49,920 nt of DNA from Paenibacillus aceris (GTDB lineage: Bacteria; Bacillota; Bacilli; Paenibacillales; NBRC-103111), in the NCBI RefSeq assembly GCF_017874035.1, contig NZ_JAGGKV010000035.1, positions 1 to 49,920 on the forward strand, given 5' to 3'. The notes beneath the pieces were generated by a model. That model saw only the letters and a list, made by a program, of their open reading frames with translations. It was not told the DNA's origin and searched no databases. The position numbers were made by a program, and so were the translations under genes. Of the stretch, positions 32,092 through 40,947 are shown piece after piece (the stretch's first letter is position 1; every line of letters starts with the position of its first letter).

Positions 32092-32827
32092 ATGAATACG
32101 CCTTCCAAACGTTTGCCTTTATCCTCAGAAGATTGTCATTATCGGCGGTAGCTCCGGCATCGGTCTGGAAACTGCCCAAAAAGCCATTGCGCTTGGTGCC
32201 CAGGTCATCATTGCCAGCCGTTCGGAAGAAAAGCTTAACAAAGCCAAGGAGCTGCTTGGATCTCAGGCTCAGGTGTATGTGCTCGACACGACAAATGAGA
32301 GTGAAGTTCAATCCTTTTTTGAAAAGCTCGGCAGCTGCGATCATCTGGTCATAAGTGCGGCCGAAACATCCGGCGGTTCTTTTCTCCAATCGGAAACGAA
32401 GCAAGCCCGCGCTTTATTCGAAAACAAGTTCTGGGGCCAATACCATGCTTCCAAATATGGAGCCCCTGCCCTCTCTCCGAATGGTTCTATCACGCTATTC
32501 TCTGGGGTAGTCGCCTATAAACCGATGGTCGGATCAGCCCTGCTTGGCGCAGTAAATGCAGCGATTTCGAACCTAGGTCAAACGTTAGCGCTTGAGCTTG
32601 CGCCACTCCGTGTGAATGTCGTCTCCCCCGGCATAATCGATACGCCTGCCCGCAGCAAAATGGCGGAAGCTGCACGCAAACAATTTTATGAAACAGTGGG
32701 AGAGAAGCTCCCTGTGAAACGGGTTGGATTTGCCGAGGAGGTTGCACAAAGCGTGCTTTATTTGATTCAAAATCCGTTCGTCACAGGAACCGTTCTCCAT
32801 GTGGATGGCGGGCATCGATTAACATAA
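32092..32827 (+). pseudogene. short-chain dehydrogenase with broken start
   Basis: The frame from about 32096 encodes an SDR-family protein: KIVIIGGSSGIGLE (the nucleotide-binding GxxxGIG), then LALELAPLRVNVVSPGIID and a normal C-terminus VDGGHRLT. The region of the active site reads GSALLGAVNAAISNLG, lacking the usual YxxxK, as in some SDR subfamilies. The only ATG near the expected start (32092) is one base out of frame, has no ribosome site, and its frame stops after 19 codons. In the SDR frame a TGA at 32093 precedes with no ATG/GTG/TTG before the glycine motif. A GTG at 32273 would give a protein without the cofactor site. I infer a frameshift, or a sequence error, near the 5' end. Confidence 0.6.
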
Positions 32828-32889
32828 ATAGCGTTTTGTTTCCTCTCATTAGCGACTCAAATCCACCATATTCTCAGCTCGGCAGGCTC

Positions 32890-33276
32890 TTACGTGCCGG
32901 AATACGTGTTTTTAGTGATTGGATAATGATAAATCTCGATATCCGAATCAATAAAACCCCTTCTTTGGGCGGCAAGTAAGGTTTCGTACATATTTTTTCG
33001 GCCAACAGGATTGTCCGTATGTAGGTAGATTTTATTCGCTCTTAATCCGTGTTCACAAAAGTATTTTACTAGTTCATACCCGTTTGGAAGTTCTTTTCCT
33101 TGTTCATCTTCCCCAAGATCGTGATCAAGCGTTAGAATATGGATGCTATTATTCTTCAAAATTTCAATTGCCTGTTCAAAATTTCTCGCCAGTGTAAAGC
33201 CATCCGGGCAGTCTCTTAAATCGTCAACAAATAGATTGATTGATTCTACCCTTGAAACAGCTGCTTTAACTTCCAA
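32890..33276 (-). CDS. stand-alone receiver-like domain (cyclic-phosphate processing receiver type)
   Basis: 128-residue protein that looks like a lone response-regulator receiver: FVDDLRDCPDG at the N-terminus (paired Asp18-Asp19), LTLDHDLGEDE (Asp51) and IYLHTDNPVGRKNM near the position of the conserved Thr/Lys. This pattern matches a family named cyclic-phosphate-processing receiver domain in databases, proposed to act on RNA cyclic phosphates; that is from memory. Start: TTG at 33276, six bases after GGAGGAGGG. A longer frame starting at 33414 would run through that ribosome site and into the intergenic element, so I reject it. Single gene; no kinase or RNA-repair partner nearby. Confidence 0.68.
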   Translation of the reverse strand: MEVKAAVSRVESINLFVDDLRDCPDGFTLARNFEQAIEILKNNSIHILTLDHDLGEDEQGKELPNGYELVKYFCEHGLRANKIYLHTDNPVGRKNMYETLLAAQRRGFIDSDIEIYHYPITKNTYSGT

Positions 33277-33378
33277 ATGAAACCCTCCTCCAAATGGCAT
33301 TACGCTTAAAATTAGTTTCCCGCTCACGCGCCTGACGGATAACTTACGTACGACAGTTATGCGAAATCTCAACGAGTG

Positions 33379-33554
33379 GGAACTATGTTCCGCTATTTTC
33401 CAATAAATTAACATGATGACAAGTAAAAGGGAACCATGATCATCTATTTCACCGAATTCAGCTCGAAAATTGCCTCTTGGGGCAAATAAGGCCCTGTGGT
33501 TCCGTTCAGATGCCGAAATCGGCCTATGATGCGTAAATAACGCCCTGTAGTTCC
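33379..33554. repeat. intergenic four-site inverted element, copy C
   Basis: Complete 176-bp copy. Left sites: CCGCTATTTT at 33390 and the diverged CATCTATTTC at 33441 (51 bp apart). Right sites: CTGTGGTTCC at 33494 and CTGTAGTTCC at 33545 (51 bp apart). Inner spacing 53 bp. It fills most of the gap between the receiver-like gene and the ileS terminator. No tandem array precedes this copy, only the edge word CGAGTGGGAAC shared with copy D. Confidence 0.75.
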
Positions 33555-33593
33555 CACAAGCTATTTAAAGAGCGCACCTTCATGCGAACAAAG

Positions 33594-33632
33594 AAAAAGG
33601 AGCTATCCCCACAGATGTTGGAGATAGCCCCC
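33594..33632 (-). terminator. ileS terminator
   Basis: On the minus strand GGGGCTATC pairs with GATAGCTCC, followed by TTTTT. It starts about 13 bases after the ileS stop. Confidence 0.8.
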
Positions 33633-33644
33633 TTCTTACTCCTA

Positions 33645-36600
33645 TTACTCAATCAGGATTTGGCATTGATAATCGCCGATCGACACGTCCTCCATATTCG
33701 CTACTTGCGCATATCTGACCTCAGAAAGCAGCACATTCTCTTGCAAAACATGATTGAATCGCTCAAGCGCCGCTTTCAAAGAAGCATCAACATGAAGCGT
33801 CAGAATAACCCGTTTATCGATCGGTAAATCGAGTTTCTTGCGATAATCCTGAACGCCTCGTATCACCTCGCGAACGAGCCCTTCCTGTTCCAGCTCCTCC
33901 GTTATAGCCGTATTCAAAGCCACATTGATCTGGTATCCCGCCGCGGAAGCAAACCCTTCTTTCCCCTGCTTTTCCACAAGCAGCTCATCCAATGTAAGAT
34001 GAATGGATTCGCCGGCAAGGGTGATATCCAAATGCCCGCTATCTAACACTTGTTTCGTTTCGGACGCCGTCAACTGCTTCAAATGACTCTGAACGGGACC
34101 GACGAACTTTCCATATTTTTTGCCGGCGACCTTCAAGTTCAATTTTAAATGATAGTCCACGAAAGTACTTTCGTTTTGTTCCATGCGAATATGTTTGACG
34201 TTAATTTCATCTTTGATAATGTCTTCAAAGCACGCCAGATTAAAATCACGGTCCAGCGTGAAAATGAGCTCAGACAGAGGCTGGCGAGTTTTGATTCCAG
34301 TCTCGTTCCGAATGTTGCGTGCCAGCTCAACGATTTGGCGTGCGGTTGCCATATCATTTTCGAGCGTCTCGTCGATAACAGCTTCATTCACCTTCGGGTA
34401 GTCGCTCAAATGTACGCTTCCTTCACCGCCAAGGTTGCTGAACATATCTTCGGCAATGAGCGGGATATAAGGTGCGATCATCTGTGCGAGTGTGATTAGA
34501 ACTTCGCGCAGCGTTTGGTACGCAGCAACTTTATCCTCGGTCATTTGACTGCCCCAGAATCGATCGCGCGAACGGCGAATGTACCAATTGCTTAGCTCGT
34601 CGACAAAGGCTTCCATATGTTTTGCCGGGTTCAGGAAATCGTACTCCTCCAGCCCCTTCAAGACGTTCCTCAGCGTTGTGTTTAATCTGGACAGCACCCA
34701 CCGGTCTAATTCGTTCTTTGACGCTTGCTGCGGGTAGTCTTCGGCTTTATATTGATCTATCATGGCATACAACGAATAAAAGGCGTGCGTATTGTTAATC
34801 GTATCCACCACTTTGGACTTCGCTTCGGCTACGATTTGTTTGGAAAACCGCTTGCTGTTCCACGGTGCGCTATCAGCCAGCAGAGACCAGCGGAAGGCAT
34901 CTGCTCCGAATTCTTCAATGATCTCCCAAGGGTCAATGACATTGCCTTTGCTTTTGGACATCTTCAGACCGTTTTCATCCAAAACATGCCCGGTTGAAAT
35001 AACCCCTTTATAAGGCAGCTCTCCGTTATACAAGGTCGATACCGCCATCAAACTGAAAAACCAGCCTCTTGTTTGGTCAATGCCCTCGCAGATCATATCG
35101 GCAGGGTACTGCTCCTGGAAAAACTTCTGGTCACCGAAAGGGTAATGATACTGGGCGAACGGCATCGAGCCGCTGTCGAACCATACGTCGATCACTTCCG
35201 GCGTTCTTTCCATGACTCCGCCGCAGGAGCAGCGCAGCTTCACAGCATCCACATAAGGCTTGTGCAGCTCGAGTTTGTCATCGATGGGCGCTATAGATTT
35301 ATCGTACAGGTCTTTCCTGCTTCCTGGCGCGTACTCTGCCCCGCAATCCTGACAAAGCCAAAGATTCAGCGGAGTCCCCCAATAGCGATTTCGACTGATA
35401 TTCCAATCAACAAGTTCTTCTAGAAACTTCCCGAAGCGTCCTTCCCGGATATGAGCCGGGTACCAATTTACTTGGCTGTTGTTCGCAATGAGCTGGTCCT
35501 TCACGGCCGTCGTTTTGATAAACCAGCTTTCCATCGCATAGTAGAGGAGCGGAGATTTACAGCGCCAGCAGAATGGATAGCTGTGCTCGTATCGTTCCTT
35601 GGCAAACAACAGGTCGCGTTCCGATAAGCTTTTTACAATATCAATGTCGCAATCCTTCACAAAACGTCCAGCAAAATCAACAACCTGATCGGTATAACGG
35701 CCGGCCTGATTCACCACATTAACAAAATCCAAACCATGTTGACGGCTCGTACGATAGTCATCTTCCCCGTGTGCTGGCGCGATATGAACGATTCCGGTAC
35801 CGCTTGTATCACTCACATAGTCCGCATCTACAACCAGATGCCCCCGGTTCACGGAGATGTAGTTGAAGGGCGGCTCATATGAGGTTCCTACGAATTCCTC
35901 CCCTTTATGAGTAGAGAGGATCTCATAATCCTCTTTCAATACTTTATCTACAAGATTTTTTGCAATCACGTAGACTTTACCGTTATGTTTGGCTTTCACG
36001 TAGTCAATGTCTTTGTTTACCGCAAGCGCAACGTTCGCCGGAAGTGTCCAAGGTGTTGTCGTCCAGGCCAGGAAAATTTCTTGGCCGTTCCGGCTGCGGA
36101 ATTCCACCGTCGCGCTCAAATCTTTGACATCCTCATAGCCTTGAGCCACTTCATGAGAGCTGAGCGTCGTTTGGCAGTCAGGACAATAAGGGCTGACACG
36201 ATGGCCTTTGTAGAGGAGTTCTTTTTTATGAATCTCGGACAAAATGTGCCAAACGCTCTCGATATAGTCATTCGTTAATGTCACATAAGGATTATCCATA
36301 TCCGTCCAATACGCGATTGCTTCCGTCAGTTCCCGCCATTGCCTTTCGTATTCGAACACGCTGTCTTTGCATTTTTCAACGAATTCGGCTATTCCGTATT
36401 TTTCAATTTCCTGTTTTCCCGAAATGCCCAATTGCTTCTCCACACCAAGCTCGACAGGAAGGCCATGCGTATCCCATCCGGCTTTTCGTACGACACGGTA
36501 ACCTGACATCGTTTTGTATCGGCCGATAAAATCCTTAATTACGCGCCCGAGTACGTGCCCAATATGCGGCTTGCCATTAGCTGTAGGAGGCCCCTCATAA

Positions 36601-36725
36601 AAAACAAAGTTCGGTTTGTCGCTCCGGTGATCGATCGATGCGCGAAACGTATCGTTTTGTTGCCAGTGATTCAGGATACGCAGCTCGCGGGTCCTAGCTT
36701 TTTCTTTCACATCCACTTTTCTCAT
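33645..36725 (-). CDS. ileS: isoleucyl-tRNA synthetase, type 2
   Basis: Class I aminoacyl-tRNA synthetase, 1026 residues. HIGH at 54-57 (KPHIGHVLGR), KMSKS at 587-591, the tryptophan-rich editing domain entry WTTTPWTLP near 220-230, and cysteine pairs CPDC, CWRC, CQDC and CSC. The length of about 1030 and the GPPTANGKPHIGH pattern place it in the eukaryote-like (type 2) group, which is known for low mupirocin sensitivity; ordinary Bacillus IleS is about 920. Start: the ATG at 36725 lies nine bases after AGAGAGG; earlier ATGs lie in or before the ribosome site. It is controlled by a T-box leader and stands alone between promoter and terminator. Confidence 0.95.
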   Translation of the reverse strand: MRKVDVKEKARTRELRILNHWQQNDTFRASIDHRSDKPNFVFYEGPPTANGKPHIGHVLGRVIKDFIGRYKTMSGYRVVRKAGWDTHGLPVELGVEKQLGISGKQEIEKYGIAEFVEKCKDSVFEYERQWRELTEAIAYWTDMDNPYVTLTNDYIESVWHILSEIHKKELLYKGHRVSPYCPDCQTTLSSHEVAQGYEDVKDLSATVEFRSRNGQEIFLAWTTTPWTLPANVALAVNKDIDYVKAKHNGKVYVIAKNLVDKVLKEDYEILSTHKGEEFVGTSYEPPFNYISVNRGHLVVDADYVSDTSGTGIVHIAPAHGEDDYRTSRQHGLDFVNVVNQAGRYTDQVVDFAGRFVKDCDIDIVKSLSERDLLFAKERYEHSYPFCWRCKSPLLYYAMESWFIKTTAVKDQLIANNSQVNWYPAHIREGRFGKFLEELVDWNISRNRYWGTPLNLWLCQDCGAEYAPGSRKDLYDKSIAPIDDKLELHKPYVDAVKLRCSCGGVMERTPEVIDVWFDSGSMPFAQYHYPFGDQKFFQEQYPADMICEGIDQTRGWFFSLMAVSTLYNGELPYKGVISTGHVLDENGLKMSKSKGNVIDPWEIIEEFGADAFRWSLLADSAPWNSKRFSKQIVAEAKSKVVDTINNTHAFYSLYAMIDQYKAEDYPQQASKNELDRWVLSRLNTTLRNVLKGLEEYDFLNPAKHMEAFVDELSNWYIRRSRDRFWGSQMTEDKVAAYQTLREVLITLAQMIAPYIPLIAEDMFSNLGGEGSVHLSDYPKVNEAVIDETLENDMATARQIVELARNIRNETGIKTRQPLSELIFTLDRDFNLACFEDIIKDEINVKHIRMEQNESTFVDYHLKLNLKVAGKKYGKFVGPVQSHLKQLTASETKQVLDSGHLDITLAGESIHLTLDELLVEKQGKEGFASAAGYQINVALNTAITEELEQEGLVREVIRGVQDYRKKLDLPIDKRVILTLHVDASLKAALERFNHVLQENVLLSEVRYAQVANMEDVSIGDYQCQILIE

Positions 36726-36759
36726 GCAGGACATCCTCTCTCTTTTTAAAATAACAAAC

Positions 36760-37043
36760 AAAAAAATCTCGTCCCATAAGGGACGAGATTCAACTCGCTA
36801 TACCACCCTTGTTCCGAATGATCCATAACTCGATCCCCGGCACCTCTGCCTACGTACCATCATACGCGCCCCATGTAACGGCAGGATCCCGGGTCAGCTT
36901 ACTCCAAATTCTTCAGCTTTCCTTCTCGGAGAGGATTTTCGGCTAAGTCTTGAACGTTGGCTTTCAGCGCATGGCCAACTCTCTGGGGGACAAGGGATTA
37001 GCTTACTCGATCTCGTCAATGAATTTACTCAGAACATTCAGTT
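36760..37043 (-). promoter_or_regulatory. T-box riboswitch leader of ileS
   Basis: On the minus strand the hallmark AAGGGTGGTATAGCGAG (about 36810-36794) is followed by a perfect terminator hairpin, AATCTCGTCCC/GGGACGAGATT, and T7. Upstream is a long stem I region with the AGAGAG motif near 36985 and AGTAA-type bulges. The leader is about 280 nt long. Uncharged tRNA should pair with the T-box and favour the antiterminator. I could not assign the specifier codon with confidence; isoleucine is inferred from the gene. Confidence 0.92.
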
Positions 37044-37049
37044 AGTTCT

Positions 37050-37078
37050 GTTCTACACCTTTTTCTGTGAATTGTCAA
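37050..37078 (-). promoter_or_regulatory. ileS promoter
   Basis: Minus strand: perfect -35 TTGACA (37078-37073), 17-bp spacer, -10 TAGAAC (37055-37050). Start near 37043, at the head of the T-box leader. Confidence 0.75.
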
Positions 37079-37102
37079 ATGAATTTGAGAAAAAGGCTGT
37101 AA

Positions 37103-37358
37103 CAAGAGGAGGACAGTATTCCCCCGGGCAAGCTGCATTACAATGAAGAGGGCCAGTTGATGGGATGGGACCGTCCCAGATGGGTGGCGGAAAACGCATG
37201 GGGACTATATGAGGGAAACTGACGAGAGATCGCTAGCTTTTGCCAAACGTCGAGGCTACATAAAGGAACGCCACACTTTCGAATCCGGTTTTCGAGCGGA
37301 GCCTGGCAATTACAAAATGGTGTGCGAGCTCACCCATGAACCCTTAACTTCTTTTTAA
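37103..37358 (+). pseudogene. gene remnant in two frames, acetyltransferase-like end
   Basis: Frame one (37103-37222) encodes QEEDSIPPGKLHYNEEG..QLMGWDRPRWVAENAWGLYEGN and stops. Frame two, shifted by one (from 37209), encodes RSLAFAKRRGYIKERHTFES.. and stops at 37358. The second part resembles the C-terminal AFA(E/K)xxGFxxxRxTFES stretch of GNAT acetyltransferases. There is no intact start or acetyl-CoA motif, and the end overlaps the 3' end of phnE on the other strand. I infer a decayed gene; the first part is not recognised. Confidence 0.35.
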
Positions 37359-38196
37359 TTCTTGCTGCGAGCAGCTCAAGCGCAATGGCAAACGCAAGGA
37401 TGAGATACGTGATAGCTCCAATTTCTCTCACATCGTAATAATAGGAACTGGCCATAAACATATCATACCCAATGCCTCCGGCTCCCGCTGCCGCCCCCAT
37501 AGCCACCGCGACTGCAAAGTTGATCTCAAATCTCATAAACGTCCATGAGATTAAATAGGAGACAGACGATGGCAGAACAGCCTGAAACACGATTTGCCAC
37601 CAATTGGCGCCACTTGCTTTCAAGGCTTCGATAACGCCTTTGTCCAGCTCCTCGAATGATTCCGAGTACGCTTTAACGAGGTAGCTGATGGAGTGGAACG
37701 TCATTCCGATCACTGCTGCGACGCTGCCTAATCCTGCTGCAACTGCAAATATCAAAACCCACAGAACAGTTGGAACTGCTCTAATAAAAGCTACTGCGCC
37801 TTTAATGACAATAGAGAGCTTAGGATTGGAAAGGTTCTGGGCAGCCAATAAACTGAGGAACAAGGCGATAACTGAGCCGAACAGCGTCGTCAGAAAAGCC
37901 AGTCCCAGCGTAATGGTTAACTGTTGAACCGCTTCGATGAAGGTAAGGTGTTTGAAAAGCGGCTGGAAGAACATCGTTTTAATCGTAAGAGCTGTTGAAT
38001 AAATGGCATTTAACAGCTCAATGTCCTTATAGTCAAACGTAGCGAACGCATACACCGTCAGTACAGCCAACGCAGCCAAAGTGAGCCGGATCACCATCAC
38101 TTGTTTGTTGAACGGCTTTTTCTTGAAGTGCTCATCTTTCATCGTCCAACCCGTGTCTTTGTTAGCGACAGATTTCAAGGCTTCTTGAAGTTCCAT
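37330..38196 (-). CDS. phnE: phosphonate ABC transporter permease PhnE (second copy)
   Basis: Membrane permease, 288 residues, five to six membrane segments. The ATPase-contact loop EALKASGANWWQIVFQAVLP is typical of PhnE. The N-terminal 40 residues are cytoplasmic and charged. It pairs with the other PhnE one base upstream to form a heterodimer, as in many Firmicutes, while E. coli uses a single PhnE. Start: GGAAGGTG ten bases before ATG. It is the last gene of the phosphonate operon; I see no clear intrinsic terminator after it. Confidence 0.9.
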   Translation of the reverse strand: MELQEALKSVANKDTGWTMKDEHFKKKPFNKQVMVIRLTLAALAVLTVYAFATFDYKDIELLNAIYSTALTIKTMFFQPLFKHLTFIEAVQQLTITLGLAFLTTLFGSVIALFLSLLAAQNLSNPKLSIVIKGAVAFIRAVPTVLWVLIFAVAAGLGSVAAVIGMTFHSISYLVKAYSESFEELDKGVIEALKASGANWWQIVFQAVLPSSVSYLISWTFMRFEINFAVAVAMGAAAGAGGIGYDMFMASSYYYDVREIGAITYLILAFAIALELLAARIKKKLRVHG

Positions 38197-38197
38197 T

Positions 38198-38983
38198 TTA
38201 CAAAATCACCTTCCTAACATAGGTAGAAATCGTTTCAATGAGAAAAATCGCGAGGACGATGACGAGGACAACCAAGGAGGCAGCGCTGTAATTTAGGCTT
38301 TTGTAGTATAAGCTGAAAAGAAAGCCAATACCGGTGCCGGTCAAAATGCCAATCAATGTCGCCTGACGGATGTTCGTTTCCACCATAAACAAGATCCAGC
38401 TGAGCAGTTGCGGAATGCTGGCAGGAATCACCGATTGAAAAATGATGGGAAAATAACCCGCCCCCGTCGACCTCAATGCCTCAACAGAACTGCTGCTTAC
38501 TTCGTCAATCGACTCCATGAAAGCACGAGTCAAGAAACCGAAGGAGCCGAAGAAGAGCGCGAAGTAGCCCGTCAGCACATTTTGTCCGAAAGAAATCAGT
38601 AAAATCATCGACCATGCTGCGACATCAATGTTGCGGAATATGGTTGCAATCGATCGGCTTACAAAACTGAACACACCGCCCACGCCTGTCGTATGGGAGC
38701 CTGCAATCGCAAACAGCATGGCAAATACGGCTGCAACCGCCGTTGATGCTATGGATACAAGTACTGTCTCGGTTAGGCTGCTGATAATAGCCGGAAGCCG
38801 CTTCATCGCTTTTTCATTTGGATAAAAGTTGCTGACCGCCCATTCCGCCGCTTTCGGTATAGAGGTGAAGCCTTTGACGACATTATAGTCCGTAATGATT
38901 ATAGCGATTAGCGTCAGCGCCAACAACAGGGTACAGAAGAGCAGCGTGTTCATCCGCTTTCTGGCAAAGAAGTTATCCCGCAT
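38198..38983 (-). CDS. phnE: phosphonate ABC transporter permease PhnE (first copy)
   Basis: Permease of 261 residues with an N-terminal membrane anchor (about 12-30), further segments and the loop EALRSTGAGYFPIIFQSVIP. It overlaps the end of phnC by 11 bases and has GGGAGG five bases before its ATG. It works with PhnC (ATPase), PhnD (binding lipoprotein) and the second PhnE to import phosphonates. Confidence 0.9.
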   Translation of the reverse strand: MRDNFFARKRMNTLLFCTLLLALTLIAIIITDYNVVKGFTSIPKAAEWAVSNFYPNEKAMKRLPAIISSLTETVLVSIASTAVAAVFAMLFAIAGSHTTGVGGVFSFVSRSIATIFRNIDVAAWSMILLISFGQNVLTGYFALFFGSFGFLTRAFMESIDEVSSSSVEALRSTGAGYFPIIFQSVIPASIPQLLSWILFMVETNIRQATLIGILTGTGIGFLFSLYYKSLNYSAASLVVLVIVLAIFLIETISTYVRKVIL

Positions 38984-39761
38984 ACTGGCCTCCCAGCTCC
39001 TCTGAATGGTCTTCTAGCTCTGCGCCGTAAATCACAGAAAGCTGATCGCGCTTGATCTCCGTCGGAGGACCGTCGTAGACAATCGTTCCCTTGTTCACCC
39101 CAAGGATACGGTCCGAATATTTAAGCGCTGCATCCACTTGATGCAGGTTAACGATAACCGTGATGCCCATGTTGGTAGAGATCGTGCGCAAGTAGTCCAT
39201 GATCACTTTGGAGGCATTCGGATCCAGAGAAGCGATCGGCTCGTCGCACAGCAGCATTTTGGGATTCTGCACCAGGGCGCGGGCAATGCCTACCCTCTGC
39301 TTCTGGCCTCCGCTCAGCTGGTCGCAGCGTTTGTAAACTTGCTCTTCCAACCCGAGAATTTTCAAAATCGCGTAGGCCTGGCGCTTCTCCTCTTTGGAAT
39401 AAAGCCCAAGTACCCCCTCCAGTGTGGACTTATAGCCAAGCCGTCCGTGTAAGACATTCTCAATGACGGTCAGCCTGTTCACCAAATTGTAATGCTGAAA
39501 AACCATGCCCATCCGGGTTCTCAGCCGTTTCAATTCGCTCTTCCTAAAGTCCATAATGTTCATGCCGTCAAAGATGATTTCCCCGCTGCTAGCGTCGATC
39601 ATCCGGTTGATGCAGCGAAGGAGCGTCGACTTGCCCGCTCCGGAGGGTCCGATGATGGACACGAACTCCCCTTCCCTCACCGTGAAATTAACATCAGATA
39701 ACGCTCTTGTATCCGCACCGTACTGCTTTGAGACCTGCTTGAATTCCAATAACGTTGTCAT
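38973..39761 (-). CDS. phnC: phosphonate ABC transporter ATP-binding protein PhnC
   Basis: ATPase of the phosphonate importer, 262 residues: Walker A GPSGAGKST, signature LSGGQKQRVGIARAL, Walker B LLCDEPIASLDP and switch His in NLHQVD. The MGMVFQHYNLVNRLTVIENVL stretch (shown in part) is typical of PhnC. Start: ATG 39761 with AAGGGAG five bases upstream; the frame extends nine codons further without a better site. It lies 42 bases after phnD. Confidence 0.93.
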   Translation of the reverse strand: MTTLLEFKQVSKQYGADTRALSDVNFTVREGEFVSIIGPSGAGKSTLLRCINRMIDASSGEIIFDGMNIMDFRKSELKRLRTRMGMVFQHYNLVNRLTVIENVLHGRLGYKSTLEGVLGLYSKEEKRQAYAILKILGLEEQVYKRCDQLSGGQKQRVGIARALVQNPKMLLCDEPIASLDPNASKVIMDYLRTISTNMGITVIVNLHQVDAALKYSDRILGVNKGTIVYDGPPTEIKRDQLSVIYGAELEDHSEELGGQYAG

Positions 39762-39803
39762 AGCTGCTCCCTTAATCGGTTTTATCATTCATGATGAGAT
39801 GGC

Positions 39804-40862
39804 TTAGTTGGACAGCATTCTGACTGGATTGAAAAATGCGTCTTCTACAGGCAGAAATTTTTCTTTGCCAGTCTTTTGCTTGAATAAACCGGAGTCTTTT
39901 GAATCTTTAGGCAGGAAAATATTCGTGTTCTTCGTGACAGCATCGGAAATAAAGGCATCACGCAGTTTTTTCTGATCATCTGCACTAATTGTGCCTGTGT
40001 TAATGGCAAACGGGGAGTTCAATACAGGCGTAACAGAAATGAGGCTAAATTCCTTGCCGACTTGCGTGTTGAACGGTTCAGCTGCGCCCTGCTTCACTTT
40101 ATATACTGCTCCAGCCGTGTTGGCCGTCCCAGAGCTTAGATCGACATAGTTGGTAACACAAGTATCACAGAAAGCCGCCACGTCCGCTTTCCCCGTCAAT
40201 AGATTGACAGCCGCACCTTGGTGTGAGCCTCCAAACAGAACTTCACCAAAAAACTTATCCTTGCCGCCTTGAAGCAGATCATCAGCAGTCAAGCTCTTAA
40301 ACTTGTCTTTTTTGCTAAAAAAGTTAACGATATTGGCAGACGGTACTTTAAATCCGGATGTAGAGGAGTTAGACACGAAAGAGAATTTTTTACCGGCAAT
40401 ATTGTCTATCGAAAATCCATTACCGCTCTTATACGCTGCTTCATCGCCTTTACGTACGCTTAACCAGCTGTAGTAAACCGCATCTTCCAATGTGCCCGAC
40501 TCTCCGCTCGATACGACCAACGGCTGAACCTTATTATTCTTGGCATTGGCTTCAACATAGCCTTGCGGTCCCATATAAGCTAAATCCGCGCTGCCGTTTG
40601 CAATAGCTTCAATGGCGATAATGTAGTCTGTCGTCGTTTTGTGTTCTACTTTTTTACCGGTTGCAGTTTCAATAACTTTCCCCAGTTCTTCCCGCGCATT
40701 TTTCAACTCGGCACCGGATTCGTTCGGATACCAAGCAACGGTGATCGTGTCCTTTGTCTTAACGGGAGCTGCGGCTTTCTGTGCTTCCCCTGCTTTCGTA
40801 CCGCAACCTGCTGCTACAGCAACCAGAGATAAACTGATCAAAAGCGTTAACATCTTTTTCAT
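39804..40862 (-). CDS. phnD: phosphonate-binding lipoprotein PhnD
   Basis: Periplasmic-type binding protein anchored as a lipoprotein, 352 residues. Lipobox VAAGC (Cys20). Mature part: TITVAWYPNESGAEL and AIANGSADLAYMGPQGYVEA, characteristic of PhnD family members. It captures phosphonates outside the membrane for PhnC-PhnE-PhnE. There is an 85-base gap to phnL upstream; that gap has a TTGACG and AT-rich boxes but no convincing promoter, so it may still be part of the long operon. Confidence 0.93.
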   Translation of the reverse strand: MKKMLTLLISLSLVAVAAGCGTKAGEAQKAAAPVKTKDTITVAWYPNESGAELKNAREELGKVIETATGKKVEHKTTTDYIIAIEAIANGSADLAYMGPQGYVEANAKNNKVQPLVVSSGESGTLEDAVYYSWLSVRKGDEAAYKSGNGFSIDNIAGKKFSFVSNSSTSGFKVPSANIVNFFSKKDKFKSLTADDLLQGGKDKFFGEVLFGGSHQGAAVNLLTGKADVAAFCDTCVTNYVDLSSGTANTAGAVYKVKQGAAEPFNTQVGKEFSLISVTPVLNSPFAINTGTISADDQKKLRDAFISDAVTKNTNIFLPKDSKDSGLFKQKTGKEKFLPVEDAFFNPVRMLSN

Positions 40863-40947
40863 AAATAGAATCTCTCCCTAGTATTCCTATTTTATATGAA
40901 TCATTTCTAGTTTAACGCCCAATTATTTTTAGAATATTCCGTCAATA

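Noticed and set aside
33277..33414. N-terminal extension of the receiver-like protein
   Set aside because: The extension would translate through a very strong ribosome site and part of the intergenic repeat; the TTG at 33276 explains the site better.
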